Of a DNA stretch of 64,000 bases, positions 32,207 through 41,534 are shown in pieces. This DNA is from Bacillota bacterium (GTDB lineage Bacteria > Bacillota > Clostridia > Oscillospirales > Ruminococcaceae). The number at the start of each line of letters is the position of its first letter. The first letter of the stretch is position 1. Location: the NCBI GenBank assembly GCA_023388515.1, contig JAEWGD010000033.1:77047-141046 (forward strand), given 5' to 3'. The notes under the pieces were generated by a model, which made no database searches, had not been told where the DNA came from, and was given only the letters and a program-made list of their open reading frames with translations. A program made the translations under genes and the position numbers.

Positions 32207-34828
32207 ATGGCGATAAAAGTAAAAATAAATGAGTTGTCTAAGGAATTAAATGTCACAAACCAAGAGTTGATTGACGTTTTATTTCAATATGATGAAGATA
32301 AAAGAAAACCTACATCAACCTTAACTAAAGAGGAGTTGGACTTTATATTAGATAAATATAGTCAGGATAATCAAGTTGCAAACTTTGATGAGTATTTTGC
32401 AACAAAAAGCCAGAAAAAGGACGAGGTTAAGTCTGAAAGCAAGAACGTTGCTAAAGATACTGATAAAGTAAATGAAAAGCCATCACCAAAGGTGGCTGAA
32501 GTTGAAATAAAGGAGCAGAAGAAAGAAAATGCTCCTAAGCAAGTGAATAACAATACTAATGCTACAAGACCTGTGAATAACAATACTAATACTGCAAGAC
32601 CTGTGAATAACAATGCTAATGCTGCAAGACCTGTGAATAACAATGCTAATACTGCAAAGCCAGTAAAAGCAGAGCAAAAGACTAATGATGTTTCAAAGTT
32701 TGACCATGTTAAGCAAAAGGCAAAGGAGAATATTCTTTCTGGTAATAAGAGTAATAAGCCTAAGCCTGTTAATGCAAACACGCCTAAGCCAGCAACTCCA
32801 ACAACAAAGACCAAGCTTAACGCAAACCTAGCTGGTGAGGCAGTTGTTGAGAAATCAAGAACTGTTGATACAAGGGGAACTTATGTTGAACTTGAAAAGT
32901 ATAACGAGCGTTATGAAAAAATAGCTCCACAGCCAGGTCGTGGCAAGGAAAACTATTCTAGAAAACAAAAGATTAACCAAAGGTCTACACAGAGAAACAA
33001 GCAACAGTATTCCAATAAACAGGAAACTGAGGGTGAAAAGCTCCGTAGATTAGAACTTGAGCGTGCGAGAAAGCAACAGCTTAAGGTTAAAATTCCTGAT
33101 ACAATTACTGTTGGTGAATTGGCTTCAAGACTAAAGGTTAATGCTGCACAGGTAATTAAAAGGTTGATGGGCTTGGATATTATGGCATCAATTAGTGAGG
33201 AAATTGATTACGACACAGCTTGCCTAGTTGCAGAAGAATTAGGTGCAAAGGTTGAAAAGGAAGTTATTGTAACTATTGAAGAACGCCTTATCAAAGAGGA
33301 AGAAGACGATACAGCCAATTTGGTTGAGAGAGATCCTGTTGTTGTTGTAATGGGGCACGTTGATCATGGTAAAACTTCATTGCTTGATAGAATTAGAAAT
33401 GCAGAGGTTACTGCATCTGAGGCAGGCGGAATTACACAACATATAGGTGCTTATAGAGTATCACTTAATGATAAGAAGATTACATTCCTTGATACTCCTG
33501 GACATGAAGCGTTTACATCAATGAGGGCAAGGGGCGCGTCTATTACTGATATTGCAATACTTGTTGTTGCTGCTGATGACGGAATTATGCCACAGACAGT
33601 TGAGGCGATTAATCATGCTAGGGCTGCTGAGGTATCTATTATTGTTGCGATAAATAAGATGGATAAAGAGGCTGCTAATCCTGAAAGAATTAAACAGGAG
33701 CTTACAGAGCATGGGCTTGTAATAGAAGAATGGGGCGGAGATATTATCTGTGTTCCTGTATCGGCAAAAACGGGTGAGGGTATTGATGAATTACTTGAAA
33801 ACGTTTCGTTGGTTGCTGAGATGAAGGAGCTTAAAGCTAATCCAGATAGACAGGCAAAGGGTGCTGTAATTGAGGCTAGACTTGATAAGGGTAGAGGCCC
33901 GATTGCTACTGTTCTTATTCAAAATGGTACACTTCATACGGGTGATGTTATAATTGCTGGAGCTGCCGTTGGTAGAGTGCGTGTTATGACAAACTATAAG
34001 GGTGATATTGTTAAGGAGGCTGGTCCATCTGTTCCTGTTGAGATTACTGGACTTGCTGATGTACCTAGTGCGGGTGATATTTTAAATGTAGTTAAGGATG
34101 AAAAGCTTGCAAGAGAGCTTGTTGACCAAAGACGTCATACGGCTAAGGAGGAGCAATTTAGCTCTTACCAAAAGGTTACGCTTGATAATTTGTTTAGCCA
34201 GATTGAAGAGGGACAAATTAAGGAATTACCGATTATAGTTAAGGCAGACGTTCAAGGTTCTGTTGAGGCCGTAAAGCAGTCGCTTGAGAAGATTTCCAAT
34301 GAGGAAGTAAGAGTTAGGGTTATTCATGGTGGTGTTGGTGCAGTATCTGAAAGCGATGTTATGCTTGCTAATGCATCTAATGCGATTATTGTTGGATTTA
34401 ATGTAAGACCTGATCCTGTTGCAGCTGAAAATGCAGTAATTGAGGGTGTTGAAGTTCGCCTTTACAGGATAATTTATGACGCTATTGAAGAAATTACTAC
34501 TGCTATGAAGGGTATGCTTGCACCTAAGTTTAGGGAAGTTGCTCTTGGTAGGATTGAAGTTAGACAGGTTTATAAAATCACGAATGTTGGTATGGTTTCT
34601 GGATGTTATGTACTTGACGGTAAGGCTGTTAGGAATTGCCAGATAAGAGTAGTTCGTGATGGTATCGTTGTTGCTGAAGATAAAATCAGTGGTTTGAAAC
34701 GTTTTAAGGATGACGCAAAGGAAGTTGCACAGGGATATGAATGTGGTATCAGCCTTGATAGATTTAGTGATGTTAAAGAGGGCGATATTTATGAGGCGTT
34801 CAAGATAGAGGAATATAAAGAAGATTAA
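32207..34828 (+). CDS. infB: Translation initiation factor IF-2
   Basis: GTPase that brings initiator tRNA to the 30S subunit. 873 residues. The N-terminal IF2_N element 'INELSKELNVTNQELIDVLFQYD' is followed by a low-complexity linker (about 65-290) with four 10-residue repeats (VNNNTNATRP-like). A second IF2_N at about 300-360 precedes the G domain, with GHVDHGKT at 383-390, 'DTPGHEAF' and 'NKMDKEAANP'. The EF-Tu-like and C-terminal fMet-tRNA binding domains are complete ('GYECGISLDRFSDVKEGDIYEAFKIEE'). Confidence 0.97.
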   Translation: MAIKVKINELSKELNVTNQELIDVLFQYDEDKRKPTSTLTKEELDFILDKYSQDNQVANFDEYFATKSQKKDEVKSESKNVAKDTDKVNEKPSPKVAEVEIKEQKKENAPKQVNNNTNATRPVNNNTNTARPVNNNANAARPVNNNANTAKPVKAEQKTNDVSKFDHVKQKAKENILSGNKSNKPKPVNANTPKPATPTTKTKLNANLAGEAVVEKSRTVDTRGTYVELEKYNERYEKIAPQPGRGKENYSRKQKINQRSTQRNKQQYSNKQETEGEKLRRLELERARKQQLKVKIPDTITVGELASRLKVNAAQVIKRLMGLDIMASISEEIDYDTACLVAEELGAKVEKEVIVTIEERLIKEEEDDTANLVERDPVVVVMGHVDHGKTSLLDRIRNAEVTASEAGGITQHIGAYRVSLNDKKITFLDTPGHEAFTSMRARGASITDIAILVVAADDGIMPQTVEAINHARAAEVSIIVAINKMDKEAANPERIKQELTEHGLVIEEWGGDIICVPVSAKTGEGIDELLENVSLVAEMKELKANPDRQAKGAVIEARLDKGRGPIATVLIQNGTLHTGDVIIAGAAVGRVRVMTNYKGDIVKEAGPSVPVEITGLADVPSAGDILNVVKDEKLARELVDQRRHTAKEEQFSSYQKVTLDNLFSQIEEGQIKELPIIVKADVQGSVEAVKQSLEKISNEEVRVRVIHGGVGAVSESDVMLANASNAIIVGFNVRPDPVAAENAVIEGVEVRLYRIIYDAIEEITTAMKGMLAPKFREVALGRIEVRQVYKITNVGMVSGCYVLDGKAVRNCQIRVVRDGIVVAEDKISGLKRFKDDAKEVAQGYECGISLDRFSDVKEGDIYEAFKIEEYKED
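32543..32662 (+). repeat. Four 30-bp tandem repeats in the infB linker
   Basis: Units at 32543, 32573, 32603 and 32633, each 30 bp, encode VNNNTNATRP, VNNNTNTARP, VNNNANAARP and VNNNANTAKP. They are in frame and confined to the flexible linker. Confidence 0.93.
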
Positions 34829-34871
34829 TATACTAGATGTAATATGTGTATGAATAAAAGGAGAAACGGAT

Positions 34872-35216
34872 ATGTCTAAATTTAGAACAGGACGTTTGGC
34901 AGAGGATATAAAAAGAGAACTTACTGCTATTATGAGGGAATTGAAAGATCCAAGAATTTCAGAGATGATTTCAATTATTAAGGTTGACCTCTCAAATGAT
35001 TTATCACACTGCAAGGTTTATGTTTCAAGCTTTGATGGAATGGAAAAAACAGTTGAATCTGTTAAGGGTCTTGATAGTGCTGCTGGTTATATTAAAAGAG
35101 AAATTTTCGCTAGGCTTAAAATGAGAAAGAGTCCTGAATTTCATTTTATTGCTGATAATTCGATTGAATATAGCACAGAAATAAACAAAATTTTAAAAGA
35201 TATAGATAAAAAATGA
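34872..35216 (+). CDS. rbfA: Ribosome-binding factor A
   Basis: 114-residue KH-like factor for 30S maturation. 'RTGRLAEDIKRELTAIMRELKDPRI' and 'DLSHCKVYVSSFDG' are typical. GGAG lies 9 nt upstream. The usual neighbour of infB and nrnA/truB. Confidence 0.94.
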   Translation: MSKFRTGRLAEDIKRELTAIMRELKDPRISEMISIIKVDLSNDLSHCKVYVSSFDGMEKTVESVKGLDSAAGYIKREIFARLKMRKSPEFHFIADNSIEYSTEINKILKDIDKK

Positions 35217-35253
35217 GATGGTTTTCACTTTCTATATGAGATGGAGGACTTAA

Positions 35254-36213
35254 ATGCAGATTGATTACTTTGAAGCGATAAATATTATTAATGATAGTGA
35301 TGATATTTATATAATCACTCACCAAAGCCCTGATGGAGATACTATTGGTGCAGGGTTTAGCCTATATTACCTATTGACAGCACTTGGTAAGCGTTCAAAG
35401 GTAATTTGTCCAGACGATTTTCCTGAAAGATATGAATATATGTATGAGGATTATGTGGAAGAGGATTTTGAGGCTAAATGCGTTATTGCTGTTGATGTGG
35501 CTGATGAAAAGCTTATGGGCACACTTGCTGAGGTGTATGGGGATAAAGTGGATTTGTGCATAGACCATCATGTATCTAATACTGAATATGCTAAGAATAC
35601 TTTGCTTTGTTCATATGCGTCAGCAACTTGTGAGGTAATGTATGAGCTGATTACAAAAATGGGTGTTAAGATTACTGAAAGCATGGCTAAATGCATTTAT
35701 ACGGGAATTGCTACGGATACAGGTTGTTTCAAGTATGAGAATACTTCTGCTAGGGCACATGAAATTGTAGCAGCTTTAATGACTGCGCATAAGTTGAAAT
35801 ATGCTGCGATGAATAGAATATTGTTTGATATTAAAAGCGAGGGCAGAATTAGGCTTGAGGCTGTGCTTATTAATACTATGGAAACATACTTAGATAACCG
35901 TTGCACGCTGGTTTGCATTACAAAAGAATTTATGAATACGCTTAATATTGAAGGTTCTGAACTTGAGGGCGTTACTGCCGTTGCTATGCAGATTGAGGGT
36001 GTTGAGGTTGGCGTTACAATGAAGGAAAGAGAACCTGATGTTTACAAGGTTTCCATGCGTTCTGCTAATGATGTAAATGTATCGGAAATATGTAAGTCAC
36101 TTGGTGGTGGTGGCCATGTAAAGGCTGCTGGTTGCTTGGTGAAAGCACCTCTTGAGGAGGCAAAAAGGATTATTGTTGAGGCTGTGGCTAAGGGTATGGA
36201 TAAGATTTCATGA
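35254..36213 (+). CDS. nrnA: DHH-family phosphoesterase NrnA-like (nanoRNase / pAp phosphatase)
   Basis: 319 residues. Catalytic motifs are 'THQSPDGDTIGAGFSL' (DxD), 'VIAVDVAD', 'CIDHHVSNTEYA' with DHH at 104-106, and the DHHA1 end 'SLGGGGHVKAAG'. NrnA degrades 2-5 nt RNAs and dephosphorylates pAp. It sits between rbfA and truB as in Bacillus and clostridia. Its stop codon overlaps the truB ATG by 4 nt, so translation is coupled. Confidence 0.94.
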   Translation: MQIDYFEAINIINDSDDIYIITHQSPDGDTIGAGFSLYYLLTALGKRSKVICPDDFPERYEYMYEDYVEEDFEAKCVIAVDVADEKLMGTLAEVYGDKVDLCIDHHVSNTEYAKNTLLCSYASATCEVMYELITKMGVKITESMAKCIYTGIATDTGCFKYENTSARAHEIVAALMTAHKLKYAAMNRILFDIKSEGRIRLEAVLINTMETYLDNRCTLVCITKEFMNTLNIEGSELEGVTAVAMQIEGVEVGVTMKEREPDVYKVSMRSANDVNVSEICKSLGGGGHVKAAGCLVKAPLEEAKRIIVEAVAKGMDKIS

Positions 36214-37103
36214 ATGGTATAATTTGCATAAATAAACCTGAGGGGTTTACCTCCTTTGATGTTATTGCAAAGCTAAGAGGTATACTCAAAATGAAAAGGA
36301 TTGGACATTCGGGAACGCTTGACCCGATGGCAACGGGTGTTCTGCCTGTTTTTATTGGAAATGCTACTAGGGCTTGCGATATGCTTTCTGATAATGAAAA
36401 AAGCTATGTTGCTGATTTTAGGCTTGGTTGTAGTACGGATACTCAAGACAGTTCTGGAACGGTTTTGACGAGCAGTGGAATTGCAGTTAGCCGAGATGAA
36501 TTTGTTGAGGTAATGCGTGGGTTTATCGGCGAAATTGAGCAGATTCCTCCTATGTATTCAGCAGTTTCTGTGAATGGACAGCGACTTTATGAGTTGGCTA
36601 GAAAAGGCATAGAAATTGAGAGAGATGCACGAAAAATCCGTATAGACAAGCTGGAGCTACAAGAGTTTGATAGCCAAAATAGGGTTGGTAAACTTCTTAT
36701 AGAATGTTCTAAGGGGACATATGTTCGGACGATTATACATGATATTGGGCAGAAATTAGGCTGTGGTGGGATTATGACAGGACTTGTTAGATTATCCTCA
36801 AACGGTTTTACGCTGGATAAGGCATTGACGATTGATGAGGTTAAGTCCTTGCTTGATGAGGGTAGGCTGGAAGAGTTTATACTCCCTGTAGAAAAGGTGT
36901 TTACGGGGTTGCCTAAGCTTTATTTAGATGAAGTTCAGACAAAGCTATATAAGAATGGCGTTAAGCTAGATTTAGCTAGGGTTAATGGAGTAGGTAAGGC
37001 TGATAAATATACTGTTTATGGTGATGATAAAAAGTTTATAGGTACTGCTTTAGCTGATTTTGATAAGGCGGTATTAAGAGTTGAGAAAAATTTTTTTAGA
37101 TAG
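36210..37103 (+). CDS. truB: tRNA pseudouridine-55 synthase TruB
   Basis: Makes pseudouridine 55 in the T-loop of tRNAs. 297 residues. GHSGTLDPMATG at 32-43 holds the catalytic Asp38; 'YVADFRLGCSTDTQDSSG' and 'KGTYVRTIIHDIGQKLGC' are family signatures. It starts at ATG 36210 in the ATGA overlap with nrnA. Confidence 0.96.
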   Translation: MNGIICINKPEGFTSFDVIAKLRGILKMKRIGHSGTLDPMATGVLPVFIGNATRACDMLSDNEKSYVADFRLGCSTDTQDSSGTVLTSSGIAVSRDEFVEVMRGFIGEIEQIPPMYSAVSVNGQRLYELARKGIEIERDARKIRIDKLELQEFDSQNRVGKLLIECSKGTYVRTIIHDIGQKLGCGGIMTGLVRLSSNGFTLDKALTIDEVKSLLDEGRLEEFILPVEKVFTGLPKLYLDEVQTKLYKNGVKLDLARVNGVGKADKYTVYGDDKKFIGTALADFDKAVLRVEKNFFR

Positions 37104-37126
37104 ATTTTTAGGGGGTGAATCCCTGC

Positions 37127-38068
37127 ATGAAGGTACTTAGTAAGGGTGAGGGGATGCCCTTTGATAGTGCAATTGCACTTGGAATGTTTGACGGTGTGCA
37201 TTTGGGACATAGGGCAGTTATAGAGAGCGTTGTGAAATGCAAGGAGGAGGGACTTGTTCCGTCTGTGTTTACATTTAGCGTTGGCTCAATGGTTCAAAAG
37301 CATGACAGAGAGCTGTTTTATATATTCAGCAACGAGATAAAGCTTGATATTTTCAGTCAGCTTGGATTGGAATATATTTATTCGCCTAGATTTGGCGAAA
37401 TGAAAAATATGTCGGCAGAGGATTTTGCTAGGGATATATTGAAGAATAGGCTTAGGGCAAAAAGGGTTGCTTGTGGGCATAATTTTCATTTTGGCAAAGG
37501 TGGAGTATATGGTTTTGAGGAGCTGTGTTTTTTAGGGAAAAAGTACGGTTTTGAAGTTGACGGTGTGCCTAGAGTAGCTTATGAGGATAAGCCTATATCG
37601 TCAGTTTTAATTCGTGAGAGCCTTAAAATAGGTGAAATAGAAACTGCGAATAAAATGTTGGGTATGAATTATTTTATTAAACAGATAGTTTCACATGGGA
37701 ATGAAATTGGCAGAACGATTGATTTTCCTACTGCGAATCAGTATTTTGATGAAAGACAGCTTATTCCTCGCTTTGGAGTATATGCGTCTATAACTACGGT
37801 TGATGGAAAAACACACGCATCTGTTACCAATATTGGCGTTAAGCCAACTGTGAAAAAAAGAACTTTGCCACTTGCTGAAACTCACGTATTGGGGTATGAT
37901 GGTGACGTTTATGGAAAAACTATTAAGGTGGAACTTCTTAATTTTATTAGGAGTGAACAGAGGTTTAATTCGATTGATGAGCTGAAAAATCACATTGCAA
38001 TTGATGTTGAAACGGTTAAAAAATATATAAAAGATATTGGTAGGGAGGACTTTTTAAAGTATGAATAA
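37127..38068 (+). CDS. ribF: Bifunctional riboflavin kinase / FMN adenylyltransferase RibF
   Basis: Converts riboflavin to FMN and then FAD. 313 residues from ATG 37127, behind AGGGGGTG. The N-terminal adenylyltransferase domain has GMFDGVHLGH at 19-28 and 'SSVLIRESLKIGEIETANKMLG'. The C-terminal kinase domain has 'GNEIGRTIDFPTANQYFDERQLIPRFGVYAS' and 'TNIGVKPTV'. The gene ends 8 nt inside gltX. Confidence 0.95.
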   Translation: MKVLSKGEGMPFDSAIALGMFDGVHLGHRAVIESVVKCKEEGLVPSVFTFSVGSMVQKHDRELFYIFSNEIKLDIFSQLGLEYIYSPRFGEMKNMSAEDFARDILKNRLRAKRVACGHNFHFGKGGVYGFEELCFLGKKYGFEVDGVPRVAYEDKPISSVLIRESLKIGEIETANKMLGMNYFIKQIVSHGNEIGRTIDFPTANQYFDERQLIPRFGVYASITTVDGKTHASVTNIGVKPTVKKRTLPLAETHVLGYDGDVYGKTIKVELLNFIRSEQRFNSIDELKNHIAIDVETVKKYIKDIGREDFLKYE

Positions 38069-39512
38069 AAGAGTTAGAACTAGATTTGCACCAAGTCCAA
38101 CGGGGTATATGCATATTGGAAACCTTAGGACGGCACTTTACACTTACCTAATCGCCAGAAAGAATAAAGGCGATTTCATTTTGCGTATAGAGGATACTGA
38201 CCGTGAAAGATATGTTGAGGGTGCGGTTGATGTTATTTATAATACGCTGAAAAAGGCTGGGTTGACATGGGATGAAGGCCCTGATATTGGTGGACCTGTT
38301 GGGCCTTATGTTCAATCAGAGAGAATGGGAATGTTCAAGGAATATGCTTTAAAGCTTGTTGAAAGTGGAGATGCTTATTACTGTTTTTGTGATAAGGAGC
38401 GTCTTGATGAGGTTAGGAAAATTCAAGAGGCATCGCAAATTCCACCAATGTATGACAGGCATTGTCGTAATCTTTCAGAGGCAGAAATACAGGAGAACCT
38501 TGCAAATGGCGTTCCATATGTAATTCGTCAGAAAATGCCTTTGGAGGGGACTACTACTTTCCATGATGAGATTTATGGCGATATTACAGTTGAAAATAGT
38601 ACGCTTGATGACCAAGTGCTTATAAAAACTGATGGTATGCCTACTTATAATTTTGCGAATGTTGTTGATGACCATACTATGGGTATTACTCATGTTGTGA
38701 GAGGGAATGAGTATCTTTCTTCCACACCGAAATATAACTTATTGTATAAAGCATTCGGTTGGGACGTGCCTGTATATGTTCATTGTTCGCCTGTTATGAA
38801 GGACCAGACATCTAAGCTTTCAAAGCGTAATGGGGATGCCTCGTTTGAGGATTTGCTTGCTAAGGGATATTTGACGGAAACTGTTATAAACTTTATTGCA
38901 CTTTTGGGTTGGGCACCAAAGAGTGAACAGGAGATTTTTACACTGGAGGAGCTTATTGAAGAGTTTGATATAAAAGGTATCTCGAAGTCGCCAGCAATTT
39001 TCGACCCTGTAAAGCTAAGGGCAATCAACGGGGAGTATATTAGACGTATGCCTTTGGACTCTTTTATGGAAAATGCAATTCCATACATTAAGCAAACTGT
39101 AAAGCGTGAGGATATCGACTTCAAGGTTTTGTGTTCAGTTTTACAGCCTAGAACGGAACTTTTTACAGATATTCCTGAACAGGTTGACTTCATAGATGAA
39201 CTTCCAGAATATGACATAACACTGTACTGTCATAAGAAGATGAAGACTAATGAGGAAACTTCTCTTGATGCACTAAATGCTATTTTACCAGTGCTTGAGG
39301 CATTGGAGGAATGGACTGTTGAGTCAATTCATGCAACATTATTCGACCTTATTGCTAAAAAAGAGGTTAAGAATGGATATATGCTATGGCCAATAAGAAC
39401 AGCACTTTCGGGTAAGCAGTTTACTCCTGGTGGTGGCATAGAGCTTTGTGCTATTTTAGGGAAAAATGAAACAATCAGTAGGATTAAAACTGGTATTTCA
39501 AAACTATCTTAA
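38061..39512 (+). CDS. gltX: Glutamyl-tRNA synthetase
   Basis: Class I synthetase, 483 residues. HIGN at 18-21 and KLSKR at 252-256 are the class I signatures, and 'IRFAPSPTG'-type opening ('RTRFAPSPTGYMHIGNLRTALYTYL') and 'RIEDTDRERYVEGA' confirm the family. Whether it is discriminating or also charges tRNA-Gln cannot be judged here. It overlaps ribF by 8 nt and is probably the last gene of the long operon. Confidence 0.95.
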   Translation: MNKRVRTRFAPSPTGYMHIGNLRTALYTYLIARKNKGDFILRIEDTDRERYVEGAVDVIYNTLKKAGLTWDEGPDIGGPVGPYVQSERMGMFKEYALKLVESGDAYYCFCDKERLDEVRKIQEASQIPPMYDRHCRNLSEAEIQENLANGVPYVIRQKMPLEGTTTFHDEIYGDITVENSTLDDQVLIKTDGMPTYNFANVVDDHTMGITHVVRGNEYLSSTPKYNLLYKAFGWDVPVYVHCSPVMKDQTSKLSKRNGDASFEDLLAKGYLTETVINFIALLGWAPKSEQEIFTLEELIEEFDIKGISKSPAIFDPVKLRAINGEYIRRMPLDSFMENAIPYIKQTVKREDIDFKVLCSVLQPRTELFTDIPEQVDFIDELPEYDITLYCHKKMKTNEETSLDALNAILPVLEALEEWTVESIHATLFDLIAKKEVKNGYMLWPIRTALSGKQFTPGGGIELCAILGKNETISRIKTGISKLS

Positions 39513-39642
39513 TATTATCATTAGACTATCACATTAATCTGATAAAATTTTCAACTATAAAGGTTGTTTGTAATTAGAAATTTGCTTGGCTAATAATGGG
39601 AATATTTTATAGACAGAATTATAAAATGGAGGTAAAACAAAA

Positions 39643-40815
39643 ATGATTGAGGTTAAAAACCTTACGAAGCACTATGGCGATAAAAAGGCTGTTGATGATA
39701 TTAGCTTTACTGTTAATGATGGTGAAATACTTGGTTTTTTAGGTCCTAATGGTGCTGGTAAATCCACAACTATGAATATGCTTACGGGGTATATTTCGTC
39801 AACCTCAGGGCATGCGTTGATTAATGGCGTTGATATTTTAGAAGACCCTATAAAAGCGAAATCGTTTATAGGCTATCTTCCAGAATTGCCACCGCTTTAT
39901 ATTGATATGACTGTTAAGGGATACCTAAACTTTATTTTTGACTTAAAAAAATGCAAGATGTCTCGTACAGCACATATTAATGATGTTTGTAATCTTACAA
40001 AGATAACTGATGTTCAAGATAGAATTATCAAGAATTTATCTAAGGGATATAAACAGCGTGTTGGCTTGGCACAGGCACTTATTGGTAATCCGCCTGTATT
40101 AATTCTCGATGAGCCGACTGTTGGTCTTGACCCTAAACAGATTATCGAAATTCGTACACTTATTAAAAAGCTTGGAAAAAGCCATACAGTTATACTTTCA
40201 TCACATATTTTACCAGAAATACAGGCAGTATGCGATAGAATTATAATTATTGATAAAGGTACTGTTGTTGCTAATGATACGGCAGATAACTTGTCTAAAA
40301 AGGTAGCTACTGACCATAGGCTTACGATTAGGGTTGAGGGTGACAAAAAACAAATTCTTGACGTAATTAAGAGTATAGATAGGGTTAAATACGCAAGGGC
40401 TGACATGGAGCGTGAGCCTGGTGTTTATGAATATGAAATTGAGGCAGAGGAAGGCGTTGATATACGCAGGGAGCTTAGTAAGCGACTTGCTGAAAAGGAT
40501 ATGCCGATACTTATGATGCGTTCTGCTGACCTTGCACTTGAGGATATATTCCTTAAAATCACAATGGGTGAGGGTGTTGATTTTAAATCAAAGTCGAATA
40601 AACCTGACCGTAGACCTGAGGAAGTTTTAAAGGATGTCCAGTTTGGATTTGATGTAAGTGGTGTTATGGCGAAGAATGAAAAAAAGGAAGCTGAAGAAAC
40701 ACAGGTTGATGAAGCTGAAACTGAAGCTGTTTCTGAAGTTGAAGATAAGCTAAAAAGTGCAAACAAAAACAATTCCTCAAAAGGCAAGAATAATAAAAAT
40801 GGGGGTAGGAAATAA
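39643..40815 (+). CDS. ABC transporter ATPase (Gld-like system 1), with a long low-complexity tail
   Basis: 390 residues. Nucleotide-binding domain 1-230 with Walker A GPNGAGKST at 34-42, signature 'NLSKGYKQRVGLAQAL' and Walker B 'VLILDEPTVGLD'. After an accessory domain ending near 305, a tail of about 85 residues rich in Glu, Lys, Asn and Ser is added; the paralogue at 59499-60506 has a much shorter one. First gene of a four-gene unit with ATPase, ABC-2 type permease, GldG-like and DUF4340-like proteins. Its stop overlaps the permease start by one base. Confidence 0.9.
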   Translation: MIEVKNLTKHYGDKKAVDDISFTVNDGEILGFLGPNGAGKSTTMNMLTGYISSTSGHALINGVDILEDPIKAKSFIGYLPELPPLYIDMTVKGYLNFIFDLKKCKMSRTAHINDVCNLTKITDVQDRIIKNLSKGYKQRVGLAQALIGNPPVLILDEPTVGLDPKQIIEIRTLIKKLGKSHTVILSSHILPEIQAVCDRIIIIDKGTVVANDTADNLSKKVATDHRLTIRVEGDKKQILDVIKSIDRVKYARADMEREPGVYEYEIEAEEGVDIRRELSKRLAEKDMPILMMRSADLALEDIFLKITMGEGVDFKSKSNKPDRRPEEVLKDVQFGFDVSGVMAKNEKKEAEETQVDEAETEAVSEVEDKLKSANKNNSSKGKNNKNGGRK

Positions 40816-41519
40816 TGGGTGCAATATTCAGGCGTGAAATAGGGGCTTATTTCAATTCAAGTATAGCCTATGTTTTCTTAGCAGTTTTCTTTGTATATTC
40901 TGGATTTTCTTTCTGGGCTACAACGTTGTTAAACTCTACAACAGATATGTCAGGACTGTTTACAGTTATATTTATATCCTTAATTTTCCTAGTACCTATA
41001 TTAACTATGCGACTTTTCAGTGAGGAAAAAAAGCAAAAGACAGAGCAATGCCTTTTGACAGCACCGATAAGTCTTGGTGGTATGGTATGTGGTAAATTTT
41101 TTGCTGCATTAGCTCTTTATACAATCGGTATATCTATATTTTTCGTTTATGCACTGATACTTAGTTATTTCGGACCTGTTGCATGGGGAATGGTGTTGAG
41201 TAACTTCCTTGCATTATTTTTACTAGGTGCAGCGTTTACTGCAGTAGGCTCGTTCATTTCTGCATTAACAGAAAATCAAGTTGTCGCAGCTGTTACAGGA
41301 TTTATTTCCCTTTTGCTGCTATGGTTGATTGACTCAGCGGCAACTCTTATCAATATCGAATCTGTATCAAAAATATTGATGGGTTTATCTTTTTATTCGA
41401 GATATACAGAGTTTGCTGGTGGTCTGTTTAATTTATCCAGTGTCTTGTTTTATATAAGCACAGTAGTTATATTTCTGTTTTTAACAGTTAGAGTTTACGA
41501 AAAAAGACGTTGGAGCTAA
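40815..41519 (+). CDS. ABC-2 type permease (Gld-like system 1)
   Basis: 234 residues with six hydrophobic segments. 'MGAIFRREIGAYFNSSIAYVFLAVFFVYSG' and 'FLVPILTMRLFSEEKKQKTEQCLLTAPIS' are the conserved GldF-like opening and EAA-like cytoplasmic loop that touches the ATPase. GldF is the permease of the GldAFG complex in gliding Bacteroidetes; the Firmicutes versions are uncharacterised. Start ATG 40815 in a TAATG overlap. Confidence 0.87.
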   Translation: MGAIFRREIGAYFNSSIAYVFLAVFFVYSGFSFWATTLLNSTTDMSGLFTVIFISLIFLVPILTMRLFSEEKKQKTEQCLLTAPISLGGMVCGKFFAALALYTIGISIFFVYALILSYFGPVAWGMVLSNFLALFLLGAAFTAVGSFISALTENQVVAAVTGFISLLLLWLIDSAATLINIESVSKILMGLSFYSRYTEFAGGLFNLSSVLFYISTVVIFLFLTVRVYEKRRWS

Positions 41520-41534
41520 GGAGGAGAACAAATA

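Noticed and set aside
32371..32814. Antisense frames over the infB linker
   Set aside because: They are by-products of the repetitive Asn/Pro coding region with no ribosome site.
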